A DNA stretch of 64,000 nt from Thalassia testudinum (lineage: Eukaryota; Streptophyta; Magnoliopsida; Alismatales; Hydrocharitaceae), in NCBI GenBank assembly GCA_037157565.1, contig JAZHRO010000026.1, forward strand, positions 35,268,501 to 35,332,500, in the 5' to 3' direction. Within the stretch, counting starts at the first letter, position 1. The number at the start of each line of letters is the position of its first letter. The position numbers and the translations under genes are program-made. The notes beneath the pieces were generated by a model. The model did not search any database. It saw nothing but the letters and a program-made list of their open reading frames with translations, and was not told the origin of the DNA. Shown here piece after piece: positions 34,532 to 47,105 of this stretch.

Positions 34532-34707
34532 GTATGTATAAGTATATGTATATATATATGTATATATATAAGTATATATATATATACATATATATATGTA
34601 TATATATATATATACATATGTATATATATACATACATACATATATACATATATATACATATCTAGATACATATACCTATATATATATATACATCTATATA
34701 GTATTAT

Positions 34708-34742
<35 letters not shown>

Positions 34743-35588
34743 CATCTACACATATATATATCTATAACTATATATATATACTTAGCTACATATATCTATA
34801 TATCTACATATATATATATATACCTATATATTTATAACCATATATATATATATATACATATAGATATATTTACATATATACATATATATATTTTCACATT
34901 ATTTACCATACGCTGTATCGCAAGAATATCTGCACCAATTGCTGATATTCCTCGATACACGCGTACAAAAAAAAGCGTGTTCGCATTCATCTTCCACCAT
35001 CCATCCTACACGCTGCACTTCGTCCTGTTGATTGCGTCTTTCTAGACGACGATCGGCTCGACACCGTGCTACACTCCATCGTCACCTCCACCCCCACCCC
35101 TTTATACATATACAGTATAGTCATATATATATATATATACCATAGTTACTTTACTTCTATTTCTCTTGCATGCCCATAAAAAGATAGAAAAAATATATAA
35201 AAGAGAAGATAATCCTTGACTTGCAGGTACCCCATCTTGCGAATAGCAAGACCCATTTTGGAACCCTGTTTTGGCTAAAAGCCAAGAACCCAATTTTGAG
35301 GGTGTGCCTCAAGGACAAAGATTACCAGAAAAAAATCTAAATAGAAAAAAATACCAAAAACACAATAAATGAACAAAAGAGATTCGTTGTAGGAAAGCGT
35401 AGAAACTCGACTTGTAACCCCACTTCCCTGAGTTCGACCCTGGGCCTAAAAGTGACTAAGATAAAATAAAATAGGTCAGGTAAAAAAAAAATTTTGTAAA
35501 GAGATGGTTAGGTCCGATTTAGGTTAACCACTATACACACTTCAACGATAAAATCATCATGTTGACAACCTATTCGGGTCCGACACCA
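32721..35588 (+). repeat. YE 3' LTR
   Basis: It starts TGATTGCACCGC and ends GACACCA, 2868 bp. It is colinear with the 5' LTR. Differences cluster in CpG-rich leader DNA and in the TA/CA microsatellite (34265-34895), which is about twice as long here. The YIYI-type ORFs at 34380-35045 are translations of that microsatellite. Confidence 0.9.
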
Positions 35589-36496
35589 ACATCCCCTTGT
35601 TGGATGCGATTCGTCACATTCCACCTTACGCTAAGTTTTTGAAAGACATATGCACACCTAAGCGTAAGGCTAGAATTCAGAAAGGGAGCGGTCCTGTCAT
35701 TCTCTTGGAACAAGTGAGTTCCCTTATTTCAAACCTCCTTATTAGAAAGAAAGACTCAGGCACTCCTCTTCTTTCATGCATGATAAGAAACACCACATTC
35801 AATAGAGCACTACTTGATCTAGGTGCTTGCATCAATCTTATCCCAACCTCCATACTAACACATTTCGATTTTGGCAATCTGAAGCCAACCAAGGTGTCCC
35901 TACAATTAGCTGATCAATCAGTTAAGACACCTCAGGGAGTGTTGGAAGATGTTATAGTACGGGTCAAGGACTTTTATTTTCCTGTAGACTTTATTATCCT
36001 TGACATGGAAGTACCTGAGGATATCCAAAACACTCCTATCATTCTAGGAAGACCTTTCTTGGCTACGACCAAGGCGAGCATAAGTTGTGAGGAGGGCCTT
36101 ATAGAGTTGAAATTTGGAGATCAGAGGATGAAAATTGATATAGTTCAGGCCCAAAGGGTACCATCCTGTAGTTTAATTGAGGAAATTTGTTCTTTAGATT
36201 CCCTGGATAAGTTGGTCGAGGATACGTTCATTAATTCACTTAATTTAGAGCCTCAACGCCCTTGGACCTCTAATTTGACTCTTCCTAAGACATTACCATT
36301 AGAAATTGAGGACTTATCTCCTATTCCCTTAGTGTCTCTAGGATCTTCTGAGATCTCCACACCTGCTCCTTCACCTGATCCTGTACCTATTGAGCTTAAA
36401 CCTCTTCCTAGCTCTTTAAAATATGTCTTCTTAGGACCAGATCAGACCTATCCTGTGATTGTCAATTCTCACTTATTGTCTAATCAAGAATCATGA
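35589..36496 (+). pseudogene. O2 aspartic protease and linker
   Basis: This is the best-preserved protease in the window, open for about 300 residues. LLDAIRHIPPYAKFLKD is followed by CTPKRKARIQ, LLDLGACINLIPTS (active-site Asp present), FGNLKPTKVSLQLADQS, VDFIILDMEVPEDI and ILGRPFLATTKASISC. A proline-rich linker then ends ELKPLPSSLKYVFLG, the usual sequence before RT. It continues the gag reading that stops at 24453; YE separates the two. A stop at 36494 and others further on show the element is dead. Confidence 0.9.
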
Positions 36497-37432
36497 CTCT
36501 TATCTATCCTGAGAGCACATAGATAGGCTATAGGATGGAGACTCTCTTACTTGAATGGCATTAGTTCTTCTTACTGGACACATAGGATTTTCACTAAAGA
36601 AGGTTCTAGACCGACCAAACAACCATAGCATAGACTGAACCCAACACTTCAAGAGGTGGTTAAGAATGAAATGATCAAGTGGTTAGACAATGGAATTATC
36701 TTCCCTATTTTTGATAGTCAATGAGTAAGTTCTGTTCAGGTTGTGCCTAAGAGGGTCAGACTTACCATTATAACCACTGAATCTAGAGAAGTCATCCCAA
36801 CACGGATTGCTAGTTCGTGGTGAGTATGTATTGACTACTGCAAACTCAACCAAGCCACGAAGAAAGATCATTTCCCATTGCCCTTCATTGATCAGATACT
36901 AAAAAGATTGGTAGGGAATCGATTTTTCTACTTTTTGGATGGCACTCAGGTTACAATCAGGTGGCAATTCACCCCGATGACCACGAAAAAATGACTTTCA
37001 CTTGCCCCTACATAGCCTTTGCATTCTGTAGGATGCCATTTGGATTATGTAACACACCTGCTACATTTCAGCAATGTATATATGTTTGCAATCTTTTTCG
37101 ACTTATTAGGTGATTGCTTAGAAGTCTTCATGGATGACTTCTCAGTCTTTGGAAGCACATTTGATGCATGTCTAGACCACCTGACTAAGGTCCTGCAGAG
37201 ATGCATCAATGTGAATCTGGTACTTTCCTAGGAAAAGTCACATTTCATGGTACTAGAAGGATTAGTTTTAGGTCACCTTATTTTTGAGAGAGAAATTGAG
37301 GTTGATCGTGCGAAGATGAAATTGATTTCTGACCTGCCATTAGCTTCGTCAGTTATGCAAATCAGATCTTTTCTCGGGCATGTTGGTTTTTATTGGCGCT
37401 TTATAGTGGATTTCTCAAAAATAGCTAGTCGA
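36497..37432 (+). pseudogene. O2 reverse transcriptase
   Basis: Ty3/gypsy RT motifs occur in order. AIGW is followed by HRLNPTLQEVVKNEMIKWLD, VQVVPKR, IDYCKLNQATKKDHFPLPFIDQ, RFFYFLDG, then (frame change near 36960) QVAIHPDDHEK and FAFCRMPFGLCNTPATFQQC, and finally EVFMDDFSVFG with the catalytic FMDD (37127-37138) and the SFLGHVGFYWRFI segment. Several stops and frameshifts inactivate it. The reading breaks at about 37432 and resumes in the RNase H at 42586. Confidence 0.9.
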
Positions 37433-37485
37433 CTTTCTGCGACAATTATCAATAATCACAATAAATTGCTATTAGCAGGTTTTTG

Positions 37486-37503
37486 TTCCCAGCAACGGTG
37501 CCA
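37486..37503 (-). promoter_or_regulatory. tRNA-Asp primer-binding site of R2
   Basis: The minus strand reads TGGCACCGTTGCTGGGAA, matching 15 of 18 positions of the tRNA-Asp complement. The LTR end lies to its right and a short leader to its left. Confidence 0.75.
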
Positions 37504-38639
37504 AAAATATAATCGTCGATGATCGGTTCACACTAAAAAGAGGTTTTAAATGTTGTTGAGGTAGTATATGTTACAAATGCAAACCGATGTCACATTAAGT
37601 TTATTTATTTACTTAATTTTTACTGGTTTATTTCAGGTCATTCACTGAGAGTCAGTTATTAATATACATCATTCTCTAAGTCCAAAAATATCCTTTTATT
37701 CCAAAAATGTTGATTTTATTTACAAAAATGAATAAAAGAATTAAATAATCACGTGAATTGGTTAATTATTTACAAAAGAATCGGTTAATACATGTTGCAA
37801 TGCTTGAAAACATATGTACACAAACAAGCATAAAAAATTATGTATAACTACTCTATGCTAATTATTTACAACTAATATAGATAATACCTGGTGCAAAAAT
37901 AGTTAATAATACTTACTATACTAATTTAAATTAATATACTAACATCTATAGTAACATATATAATATATACATTAACATATATAAGTGTCGCTAAAACCTT
38001 AGTGAAACTATATACATAACCTAAGGTAAAATAAGTATCTATAGTAACATATATATATACAGTGACGGATGTAAGCATCACTAAAGGTCTTAGGTTATTT
38101 ATATACATATTTGAGATCTCAAACAAGTACCTATTCTACTTATATATATATACTTACTATATACGTATACTTATTTATTTACATTATATTATATTATTTA
38201 TATACATATACTTATTATACACACTATATATATATATATATATGTATACATATATACACAACACACACATACACAGACATACAACACACGCTCACAAGGG
38301 CTGTGGCTACTCTTATCTTCTTCACACTTAGCGAATTTAGGGCTCACTCTCTCTTAGACCGATTCGGTTCAACCCAAAAATTTAGTTTAATAGGCGGACG
38401 ACCTTTTCGAGGGATACACAGCACCCTTTTCAGGGTGGGACCAGACCTCTACTAAGGCCACCCTAATTTAGCTACTTAGGTGCATTACATTCGGATTTAT
38501 GCTCGTTATTGGACCCAATTAGGCCCTCGCACAGTGTATGGCCCTCAGCCCATCACTGTGCTCAATGATATGCCATATCAATGCTCAAGAGTATTGGGAG
38601 AGAGGAGAGTGTGTATAAGGGTGCCCAGTTCCTGACAAC

Positions 38640-39640
38640 CGAGGGGGATGTATGATAAAAATAATATATATATACATATATATATATATATCGGTGCGGC
38701 ACTTCCACAATGTACAATGTGGCGCTAAGAAGCGGCCGAATTTGGTTGTTATTGCGCTGGAACGTCTTGATTAGTCAATTTGGCCCTCGATTTGAGGGCA
38801 ATAATTTATTTTAAATTAAAAATAAATTATACCATTGTAAAGCCCTTATATAGGGCTACATAATTATATAATTACTTTACAAAAATAAGTTATTCTATTA
38901 TATAATAAAATTGGGTAAAGTTGACTATTTATACATGTTAAATTATGTGTTAATTTGTTAAGTAAAGTATAATTTAGTTAATTAATCATCAAATTAAATT
39001 AATAAAATATTAATATACATAATAAATTATTTATTACACTTTTTTATTATATTTTATAAGCTTTAGTTTAATTTATTTACATTTAAATACATGTTTTAGT
39101 TAATTTTACATATAAATAAACTATAAATAGTATAATACAGTATAAATATAGTTTAAATTAGTTGAAAATACTTAATATAATATATTACAAGTATACAATA
39201 TACTTTATCTCAGTATTAACTTAAATTACTAATTTATTTGATTTTAACATAATAAATTACCTAATTAACTTAATAACTTAATTATTTACTGTAAATATAT
39301 GATTAAATGCAATTACATGTATTATAATATTCATAATACATATATAAATATGTATGTACAGTATTAGGTATAAATATGTACATTTAACTAGGTTTGTAGA
39401 ATTACTTAGTTTACTATACATTTAAGTTATATAAATTAGTAGATATTTATATAACAAGTTATTCTAAATACTTAATTTAATACATAGAATACAAATATAA
39501 GTTATTTACATAAATTATATACATATTATACAATATTTACATATAGCTTAGATTAAATATATATATACAAGTATATACATAGTTTACATAGTATTTTTGA
39601 GAGTTTTTGGTATTTCTGATTTTTATGGGTTATATATATA
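38640..39640. other. AT-rich part of R2 LTR, no gene
   Basis: About 1 kb of strongly AT-rich DNA with many TTAATTA and TATA strings and no supported ORF. It is part of the R2 LTR. Similar AT-rich DNA occurs at 9105-9470 in the diverged R-type copy. Confidence 0.6.
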
Positions 39641-42583
39641 GTAGAGATAAGGGATGAGAGAGAAAGAAAGAGATGAGAGAGAAGAGTTGTTTTTGGTATT
39701 TTTGATGTTTGGTTCTTTTATTAAGTTCCAAGGTATACTAAACCATCGACTGGTATGTTCTACCAAGTTGGAGGTTCAGAATGCCTTGAAACTTTGCATA
39801 CACTTACAAATAAACCTAATCCTAACCAAGACACCTTTATTTTATTTTTTATGATTTTTTAAAGATTTTTATTTATATACAAAGTAACATAATTCTGGGC
39901 CTCAAAGAGTGTTTTGAAATGAATCCTAAGGCCTTGAATGAACTCTAAAGGTTGGAAAAGGGTGTCTGCACATTCAGTAGTGTCCAGCATATCATATAAA
40001 AGGTATACAAATAGTTAAACATGATTTCCACTTTAGATTTCATTAATTTCCATCATTGGACAGTTAATTCATGCAAATAGCTAACAATGAGATTTAAAAT
40101 GAAAAATATAAGCAAATCAAGTTAAATTAAAATCCACTTCAGTACATGAATGCTTCATACATGATATTCTACACTACATAACAGGTTAGCTCACATAAAC
40201 ACTTAAAACCTAGCCCAAAACAGTAGCTGCAGCTGCATCAGATCAATGCTGTTGAAATTCAGTAGCTACAGTTGCTACTATGGGTTTCAATTGGACAGCA
40301 AAAAGGTGCTACAACAGTTGCTGTAGCCATTTTATTAGTTACTGGCTACTTCTTCGATCACTGAAAGCAAGATTTTATCGCAGAGAATGTAGCTGACAAT
40401 GCAGCCTTTGATGTGTTGAAATGAGGGATTCAAAACCAAAAACACATGTTTAAACAACCATAAAAACTAATTGGGCTTCAAACTCATTTTAAAAACCAAA
40501 TGTGTGTGTTAAACTCTTCATCAACTACCCTTAGAAATCAAATCTCATCTTAAATCAAGGATTGGAAAAAAACATTCAAGATATGGAATGATTGATTAAA
40601 TCCCACAAGAAATCATTGCAAACTCTTTACTAACATCTCTGAATTTCAAGTTAAGTTAAACATAAGTTCCAGAAATCATTACGACCATAATGAGATCCTT
40701 ATCTTACACTACAGACAATGTAAGATAAAGATCTACATTAAACTCCCAAAGCATACAAATCCAATTCAAAGATGATTAAAAAACTTTCAAACTCGATTGC
40801 AAGCTTTCAAAATCATGAAACATATTGATTTAATCCCTCTCTTATGCTATAGACAGCAAGAAGAAAGAAATTAAATCAGTCAATGAATTCCAATCAATTT
40901 GAATCCCAAATATTTATAACCCAGAAGAATATACTAAAATTCTTTAGGTTAAAATCCAAATCTCAATCAAATGAGGATGTGAATCATTGCTAGGGCCTCA
41001 AATTAGTAAAACTAATTTTCCTTGGCTCTAACAATCGATGAACTAAAAATTCACATCAATCATCAAATCCAAACCACATCTGAGAAATTCCACAATTCAG
41101 CTCAATCAAAATTAGGGCAAAGTCATTTGTGAGTAAACGAAGTGAATGAGATGACCCTAAAATGCAATTGGTGCATATAACATATCTAAAAGCGATAGTG
41201 ATATGCGGAAATGATAGCGATAGTGATAGCTCAATTGGCGCATCTAGATCTGTTAATGGCCTAGATGGATGGGTGAATGGTGGATATGCGGAAAATCAGA
41301 AGATGTGATAGTGATATGGAGAGGGAGATTAATGCATTGAAATGGAGGTGGAAAAACACCTCTCTGATTTGAATTGATCAGAGAGGGTAAGATCGAATCT
41401 ATGCTAATCTACTCCTACCCTACACTAAACCATCACCAAAATTTGATTTTTAATCTACTCCTACTAATCTAAATTACACTAATTACTAATCTAAGCTACT
41501 CTAAAAAGCAGGAAAATCTATCTAACAGGAGGAATGGGTTTGCTTGGATCCAAAGTCGGCATCTAAGGAGGAAGAATAGGGGAAGATCTTCAGCGAGTGA
41601 AGAGCCCACAAGAGGAGCTCCATGGTCGTCCTTAGGCGTACGTGATCCCTAGAGGCGAGGAGGAATGGAAGGTGAAAACCACACCCTATCACAGGTGTGG
41701 CAAGTGAAGGGGTTAGGATAGCTAGAAATGGAGGAAGGGATCGGCTCAAGAGGTGTAGTGGGGAGTTGATCGCGCGTGCAGGGAGCTAATTAGTTGCTTA
41801 AGTAGGCAGGGGAGTGAGTCAGATCACCGCGAAGGTAAGATCAAACACCTAAAGCATGGGTGGTGGAGATGGGCTTACGAGGGCGCGTGAAAGTTTTAAT
41901 CCAAATCACGGCCGTAGGATAAGATCTGGGGCAAAGGGTGATCACACGCATTGAAGTGTGCGAAGCTTCAATTGGAGCTGGGCCTTAGGATCAAGAGATC
42001 AAAGGATGAACGACCCAGATTGACCGAGTTCTTCGTGTGTGCAGTAGACCTGGTGCAGCAAGTGTGTTGGAGGTTTTGCAAATAAGCCCTTTAGGGTGAA
42101 GGGGTAGAAAAATTATGGCGAGACCCATAAGTGGCAAAGAAGAAGGCAGTGTAGTCCCTGAGGTGTTACAAAATGACTCCTGGCAGCTATCAAATTGGTC
42201 CTTGAAGGTTTTAAATGTGAAGAAAATGTATATGACCTAAGGACCTAAGTGAGAAACCATAAATGCGAGGTCCTAATGATGTCCAAATGCTACTAGGTTT
42301 TTAATGAAGCCCAATTGAACATTAAGGAAGTTAATTTCACTTTTGATTTGAAATTTTAAACCCAAATATGTGTTCAATTTTGCAATTGGATCATCAATTT
42401 ACATTAATGAATAGAAATCTCACTTTATGACATAATTTCATGTTTTTAACACAAATTTGGTGTTTTAGGTCATTTCCACTACTTCCCACACTTAACCCTT
42501 TTCATGTGTTAATTCAGTAGTATTTAACCTAATTTCTAGCTTAACTTGGGCATTTTAGCTATGATGAGTCACACCTCATCAAT

Positions 42584-43082
42584 AGGCCGACCTCTCACAA
42601 ATCTCCTCTCTAAAGATGTGGACTTCCAGATCTCTGATGATTGTGTTCGTGCCTATACGACACTTCGTGATCTGGTTACCAAGGCACCAATACTGCAACC
42701 CCTGGATTGGTCTCACCCTTTTGAGATCATGTGTGATACCTTTGATTATGCAATAGGGGCTATCCTTGGTCAAAAATTGGATAAGAAACCTACAATCATC
42801 TATTACGCTAGCAAGACCTTAGATGAAGCTTAGAGGAATTATGTAGTCACTGAAAAGGAATTTTTAGCAGTAGTATTTGCAATATAAAAATTCATCTTTT
42901 AGGTTCCCACATTATAGTATACACTGACCACACTATAGTTCGACATCTTCTCGGGAGGAAGGGCACAAAATCTCATTTGATTAGATGGATCCCGCTGTTG
43001 TAGGAGTTTGATTTAGAGATTCGTGACAAGGTCGGGAAGCATAATGTGGTACCTGACCACTTATCCTGCCTTCCTTCTAAGG
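42584..43082 (+). pseudogene. O2 RNase H
   Basis: It continues O2 pol after R2. RPLTNLLSKDVDFQI is followed by APILQPLDWSHPFEIMCD, DYAIGAILGQ, TIIYYASKTLDEA, NYVVTEKEFLAVVFAI, YTDHTIVRHLLGRKG, and KHNVVPDHLSCL. These are the conserved acidic blocks of Ty3/gypsy RNase H. Stops near 42833 and 42886 and a frameshift break it. No integrase follows; the sequence jumps to gag. Confidence 0.9.
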
Positions 43083-43560
43083 TGATATCTCCACTTCCTA
43101 TCACCACCACTTCACAACTCGATCCGAGCACCACCTCCAGAACCTCATGGATACCCTCTGCGTGCCTACCAGCAACCCCAACCCAGGCCCGCCCAATACT
43201 CTCAACCTGGGCCTACACAAGATGATCAGTTGGGGATGATCATGAAAGCTCTTACTGACATGCAATAACAAAACATTTCTATGCAGTAGAGACAGGATGT
43301 GGCACTAGCTGAGATGAGAGCCCAGCTATTGCACTTGACATAATCTCGTCAACCACATTTACTCTCATCTTAGGCAGAACCTAATCCTATGAACAAACCT
43401 GCCCAGAGGTATGTCCAACCTAAACCTAATCCTCCCTAAGGCCAAGCACACTTCATATCACAAGCCTTGCATAATTCTGATCCTTTTGCACCTTACTCAA
43501 ATAAGCAACCACCTCTTCTTCCCAATCCAAATTCATCTTCTTCATCTTGACTCTGCATTA
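43083..43560 (+). pseudogene. Second gag tail fragment (O3) fused to O2 RNase H
   Basis: From about 43100 the sequence matches the O2 gag tail at 23765-24080 nearly base for base (CACCACCACTTCACAAC, then GCCTACCAG, then GATGATCAGTTG, then GCTGAGATGAGAGCCCAGCT). A second gag copy thus lies directly downstream of RNase H, with no integrase and no LTR between them. It is full of stops. Confidence 0.8.
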
Positions 43561-45510
43561 GCTTATTGAAGAAGTGGAAGCTGTTGATTTTTCTGGATAT
43601 ATTGTTTCTTTACTTGGACCTTGAGCCAAGTAACTTTGAGATGATTTGGTTCTGTTTACTTGAACCTTGACCCAAGTATCTCTGATTTGATACCCATTTT
43701 CTACTTGGGCCTTGTACTAACTATCTGACTATGATAGATTATGGAGCTATTCTTCACCCTTGAGATTGACAAACTTCCATTCTATTCACCATGATCTGTA
43801 TTCCTTAATTGAACTTCATTGACTTGTCAATTCTCAACCCATCTTTTTGGCTCCTACATTCTTGACAACTTCTATTGGGTTTACGACTAGCTGAAGGCGT
43901 TAAACTTAGCAAACCTATCTTCTTGTATATAGTTGTTTTCACCTTTCTTGTTTTCCATTTCTTGCATTAGGTGTCTACCTTTGCATTTTTAGCATACATT
44001 CATTGTCACATATTCATGCATTTCACTTCTTAACCCGACTTTCCACTCTGGTCTTGTATTAGACTTGAAATCGTCTGCACAGAGATTTTTATCTCCTCAT
44101 TCTGACTTCCTTCCGTCACCCAGTCTAAGATAGTAAAAAGCAGAGTATGCATTTGCTTCCACCCTATTCATACAATGAGGACATTGCATCATTTAAGCAT
44201 GGGGGTGTAAATAATGAATCATTTACTAAAATGCAATTATAAATACGCCTGTAGTGTATACAGTATAGTACTATCAAAAATACCAAAAAATTGAAAAATT
44301 TTTGAAAAATTTGAAAAAAAATTACAAATTAAAAAATACAAAAAAATGTCAAAAACAAAAAATTTCAAAAATACAATAAGGGACCTAAACTTTACTGTTG
44401 AGGGAGAACTCTAAAAGATAGAAAAAAAACTCTGAGGAGAAAAAAGGCATTGAAAGAATTTGTGTTTAATTATGATCTTATAGTTGAAAATAAAAATATA
44501 ATAAGTGTTTATGGATATTCAACTTTTGCTGGTTAGACTTTTTGGGCCACTGTAGCTTGATTCGCTCAGGCTTTAGCTTAATACACTTAGTCTTTGACAA
44601 GATAGACCACGATCTCTCTTAACTTAGGACATATTCTTGTACCTAAGTCACTAGTGTAGGATTCGCTGATTTTCTTTGGCTTAGGAGTCTAAGTAACCTT
44701 CGTTCATACTACACAGTGTCAGGAAAGACCTTGTGAATTTGAAATTCAACCCCAGTGTTCATTAGGGATGGTGGAGTCCTTACCTGTGCGTGTAGGTAGA
44801 CTCTTTGTCCTAGTCTTTAGTCTTGTGTCTAGGAGAAGCTCTTTCCACTCTTTCCACCAAAGAACTCACCCACAAAATAAAGTGTACTCTACCAAATAAA
44901 GTTGTCGGAGACATACTGACGGTTACTTGTGAAAAAAAAATGTTTCAGAAAAAGAAATTCTTTGGAATAAATCAAGTATGTTCTCCAAGTCCTGTAAATA
45001 CAGTTTTCCACCAAGAAAAAGAAAGATATTTTCAGGGTGCAATACAAATACCCTATTTCCACCAAATATTCTTTGAGGCACAATGCAATAAATGTTGGGC
45101 TTGAATCTTTCTCACTTTTTGAGAGTCAATCTGAAAACATGAGCTGAAGATATGACTAACCTGGACTTAAGAAGAAGTGAAACCCTGGGATTGTGTTTTA
45201 AAATTCACCTAGTTAGTCCTGACCCATCACTAAGCATAGCCATAACCACTTAGCTTCTGAGTCTTGTAAAACCCCTTGAGTCTTGGAAATCACACTTAAG
45301 GTTTAACTATCAAGAGTCCTTGTTGGTCGAGAGATGGTCTATGTCATATCAGTCTTAAGTTCTGGTCAGTCTTCCTAAGCGATAGGTTCTCACAATGTCC
45401 AGACATAAACACAGCTGGTTTATCGGGAAAATCTTTCAGCTTAAAGACCATCTCTAAACACTTAACACTTTACAATTTGAAAAGAAAAGAAAAGAAGAAA
45501 AATAAATATC
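43561..45510 (+). other. 3' untranslated region of an O2/O3 relative
   Basis: This stretch contains ACAATGAGGACATTG followed by TTTAAGCATGGGGGTG (about 44172-44207), a PPT-like site. The region 44480-45480 resembles the YE 3' region. It ends in a purine-rich GAAAAGAAAAG tract (about 45479-45503). No coding sequence is supported; the 93-residue ORF at 44823-45104 is not conserved in YE. Confidence 0.6.
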
Positions 45511-45519
45511 TCATCACAC

Positions 45520-46437
45520 TAAGTGTCTACCCCAATGTGCTTGTAACTTAGTGTGTGTTGTGTTAATGTGAGCTGTGTGTTGAGTGACTTGAGTGTGTGT
45601 GTGTTCATGAGTGTGTGTATATAAGTACTGTGAGCGTCTATAGATATGTATACAAGTATATAATGTATAATAAGTATATGTATATAAATAATATAATATA
45701 GTGTATACTGTAATAGTATAGATAGCGTATATAGATTAGTATAAATGTTTGAGCTCTTATATGTATATATATAATACTAAGGGCTTTAGTGACAAATACA
45801 TCTGTCACTGTATATAGATATGTATGTTAGAATAAGTAGTTTTTGCCTTAGGTAGTGTAAATATGTAACTAAGGCTACACTGACGTTTATATATGTTACT
45901 GTACCTAGGATTATGTGTTAGTATAGATAGTAGCTTTTGCCTTATGTTATGTATATAGTTTACTATAGTTTTAGCGACACTTATATATGTTACTATAGAT
46001 GTTAATATGTTATAGTAAGTTAGTATAGTAAATATTATTAGCTATTTTTGTACCTATACTTAGGTATTAACTATATTAGTTGTAAATAACTAACATAGAA
46101 TAGTTGTACATAGTTATTAATGCTTGTGTGTGTAGATTTATTTCCAAGTATTGAATGTGTTTTTAATTCATTATTTTATATATAATTAACCAAATTTTTT
46201 AGTCATTGATTCTTTCATTCATTTTTGAAAATAAATCAACAATTTTGGAATTAAAGAATATTTTCGAATTTAGGGAGTAATGTATTTCAATAATTGCCTC
46301 TCAATGAATAACCTAGAATAAACCAGTAAAAATTAAGTATATAAATAAAATTGATGTGACAACGATTTGTATTTGTGACATATACTATAACAATGACATT
46401 TAAAACCCCTTTTTAATATAAACTAGTTGCCGTGTGA
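45520..46437 (+). mobile_element. End segment of an R-family LTR, plus strand
   Basis: It aligns in reverse complement with 37504-38330. Shared parts are a GTGTGTGT/ACACACAC stretch, TAGTGACA-type repeats (about 45785) and CCTCTCAATGAATAACCT (about 46300). It ends GTGTGATCA beside a PBS. The start of this LTR is missing here. Confidence 0.65.
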
Positions 46438-46446
46438 TCATATTTT

Positions 46447-46464
46447 TGGCACCGATGCCGGGGA
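46447..46464 (+). promoter_or_regulatory. tRNA-Asp primer-binding site of R3
   Basis: TGGCACCGATGCCGGGGA, 16 of 18 positions matching the tRNA-Asp complement, 9 nt after the LTR end. The leader that follows (46465-46527) matches the R2 leader and stops at the same GCAGAAAGTTGATTA. Confidence 0.8.
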
Positions 46465-47097
46465 TAAAATCGGTCAATAGTGTTTTATTGTGATTGTTTG
46501 ATAAAGGTTGCAGAAAGTTGATTAATGATGGCGTGTGGAGGGCTGACGGAGTTGGGGAAGGTGAGTGGAAGTTGGGTTGTTCAGTGGAGGTTTTGAGTGG
46601 GTGAAACACGAAGTAAATAGAGGGGTTTTGGCGGAGGCGAGGTGAAGGTTTTAGGAGTGTTGGTGGAGCGGTTGGTGGTTTGTGGAGGGCGTGCAACCTC
46701 GCTGAAGTGCGATCGGAGCAGAAGAAGAAGAAGGGGCAAAATGATTTAGTGGTCAAAACAAGAAGAGAAGAACCTAAACCTAGTCTAAAAAGGGAGAGAG
46801 AGTTGGGATCCTAGCTAATGGTCGAAAGGAAGAGATGGAGCCGACTTGAATTGGTCAGCGTCGGAGATGGTGAAGCCTCCGGTGAGCGAGGACGAAGGGT
46901 TTGGAGAGCTCTCGCTGGTATTAAGAGGAGCAGAGGAAGTAGTGGATGAGATTCCCGCTGCCTTTGGTATGTGGCAGCGGGTAAGGAAGTCGAAGAAGGA
47001 GGTATCGCTGGAGCTATGGCAGAGGTAGCCGGAGCGAGGAAAATGTGAAGAAGTAAGGCCTGAATCGAGCTAAGGAGATTGGCATGAAGTTCAAGAG

Positions 47098-47105
47098 CTT
47101 TTATA
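47098..47105 (-). promoter_or_regulatory. TATA box of M LTR
   Basis: TATAAAAG on the minus strand, flanked by AGCTC and GAGCT/AGCTC inverted bases. It precedes a pyrimidine-rich leader. Confidence 0.5.

Larger units (their letters stand above)
24454..35588 (+). mobile_element. YE: LTR retrotransposon with gag and protease only
   Basis: This 11.1 kb element has two LTRs (24454-26957 and 32721-35588), a perfect 18-bp tRNA-Asp PBS, a long leader, decayed gag-protease, a 3' untranslated region and a PPT beside the 3' LTR. RT, RNase H and integrase are absent between protease and PPT. Its insertion into O2 is marked by GCATC/ACATC. A solo LTR of the same family lies at 52703-55595. The structure fits the non-autonomous TR-GAG class, here with protease retained. 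The first 200 bp of the two LTRs differ at only two positions, so the insertion is among the youngest in the window. Confidence 0.85.
37433..42583 (-). mobile_element. R-family LTR plus PBS (copy R2), minus strand, inserted in O2 pol
   Basis: On the minus strand it begins TGATGAGGTGTGAC at 42583, passes the CTAATCTAC tract (41400-41520), the GCTGCT-rich block (40220-40340), an AT-rich stretch, CACACTTAGCG (about 38325) and a TTCACTGAGAG segment (about 37640), and reaches a tRNA-Asp PBS at 37486-37503. About 55 bp of leader follow. ATAGC (left) and ATAGG (right) flank it as a probable target duplication. It interrupts O2 pol between RT and RNase H. This is the most complete R LTR in the window. 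Confidence 0.7.

Noticed and set aside
34380..35045. ORFs of repeating Tyr-Ile
   Set aside because: Translation of a TA/CA microsatellite in the YE 3' LTR.
36497..37432. Endogenous pararetrovirus RT
   Set aside because: RT is in a gag-protease-RT-RNase H order of Ty3/gypsy type, with the ELKPLPSSLKY linker. No movement protein or coat signature is seen.
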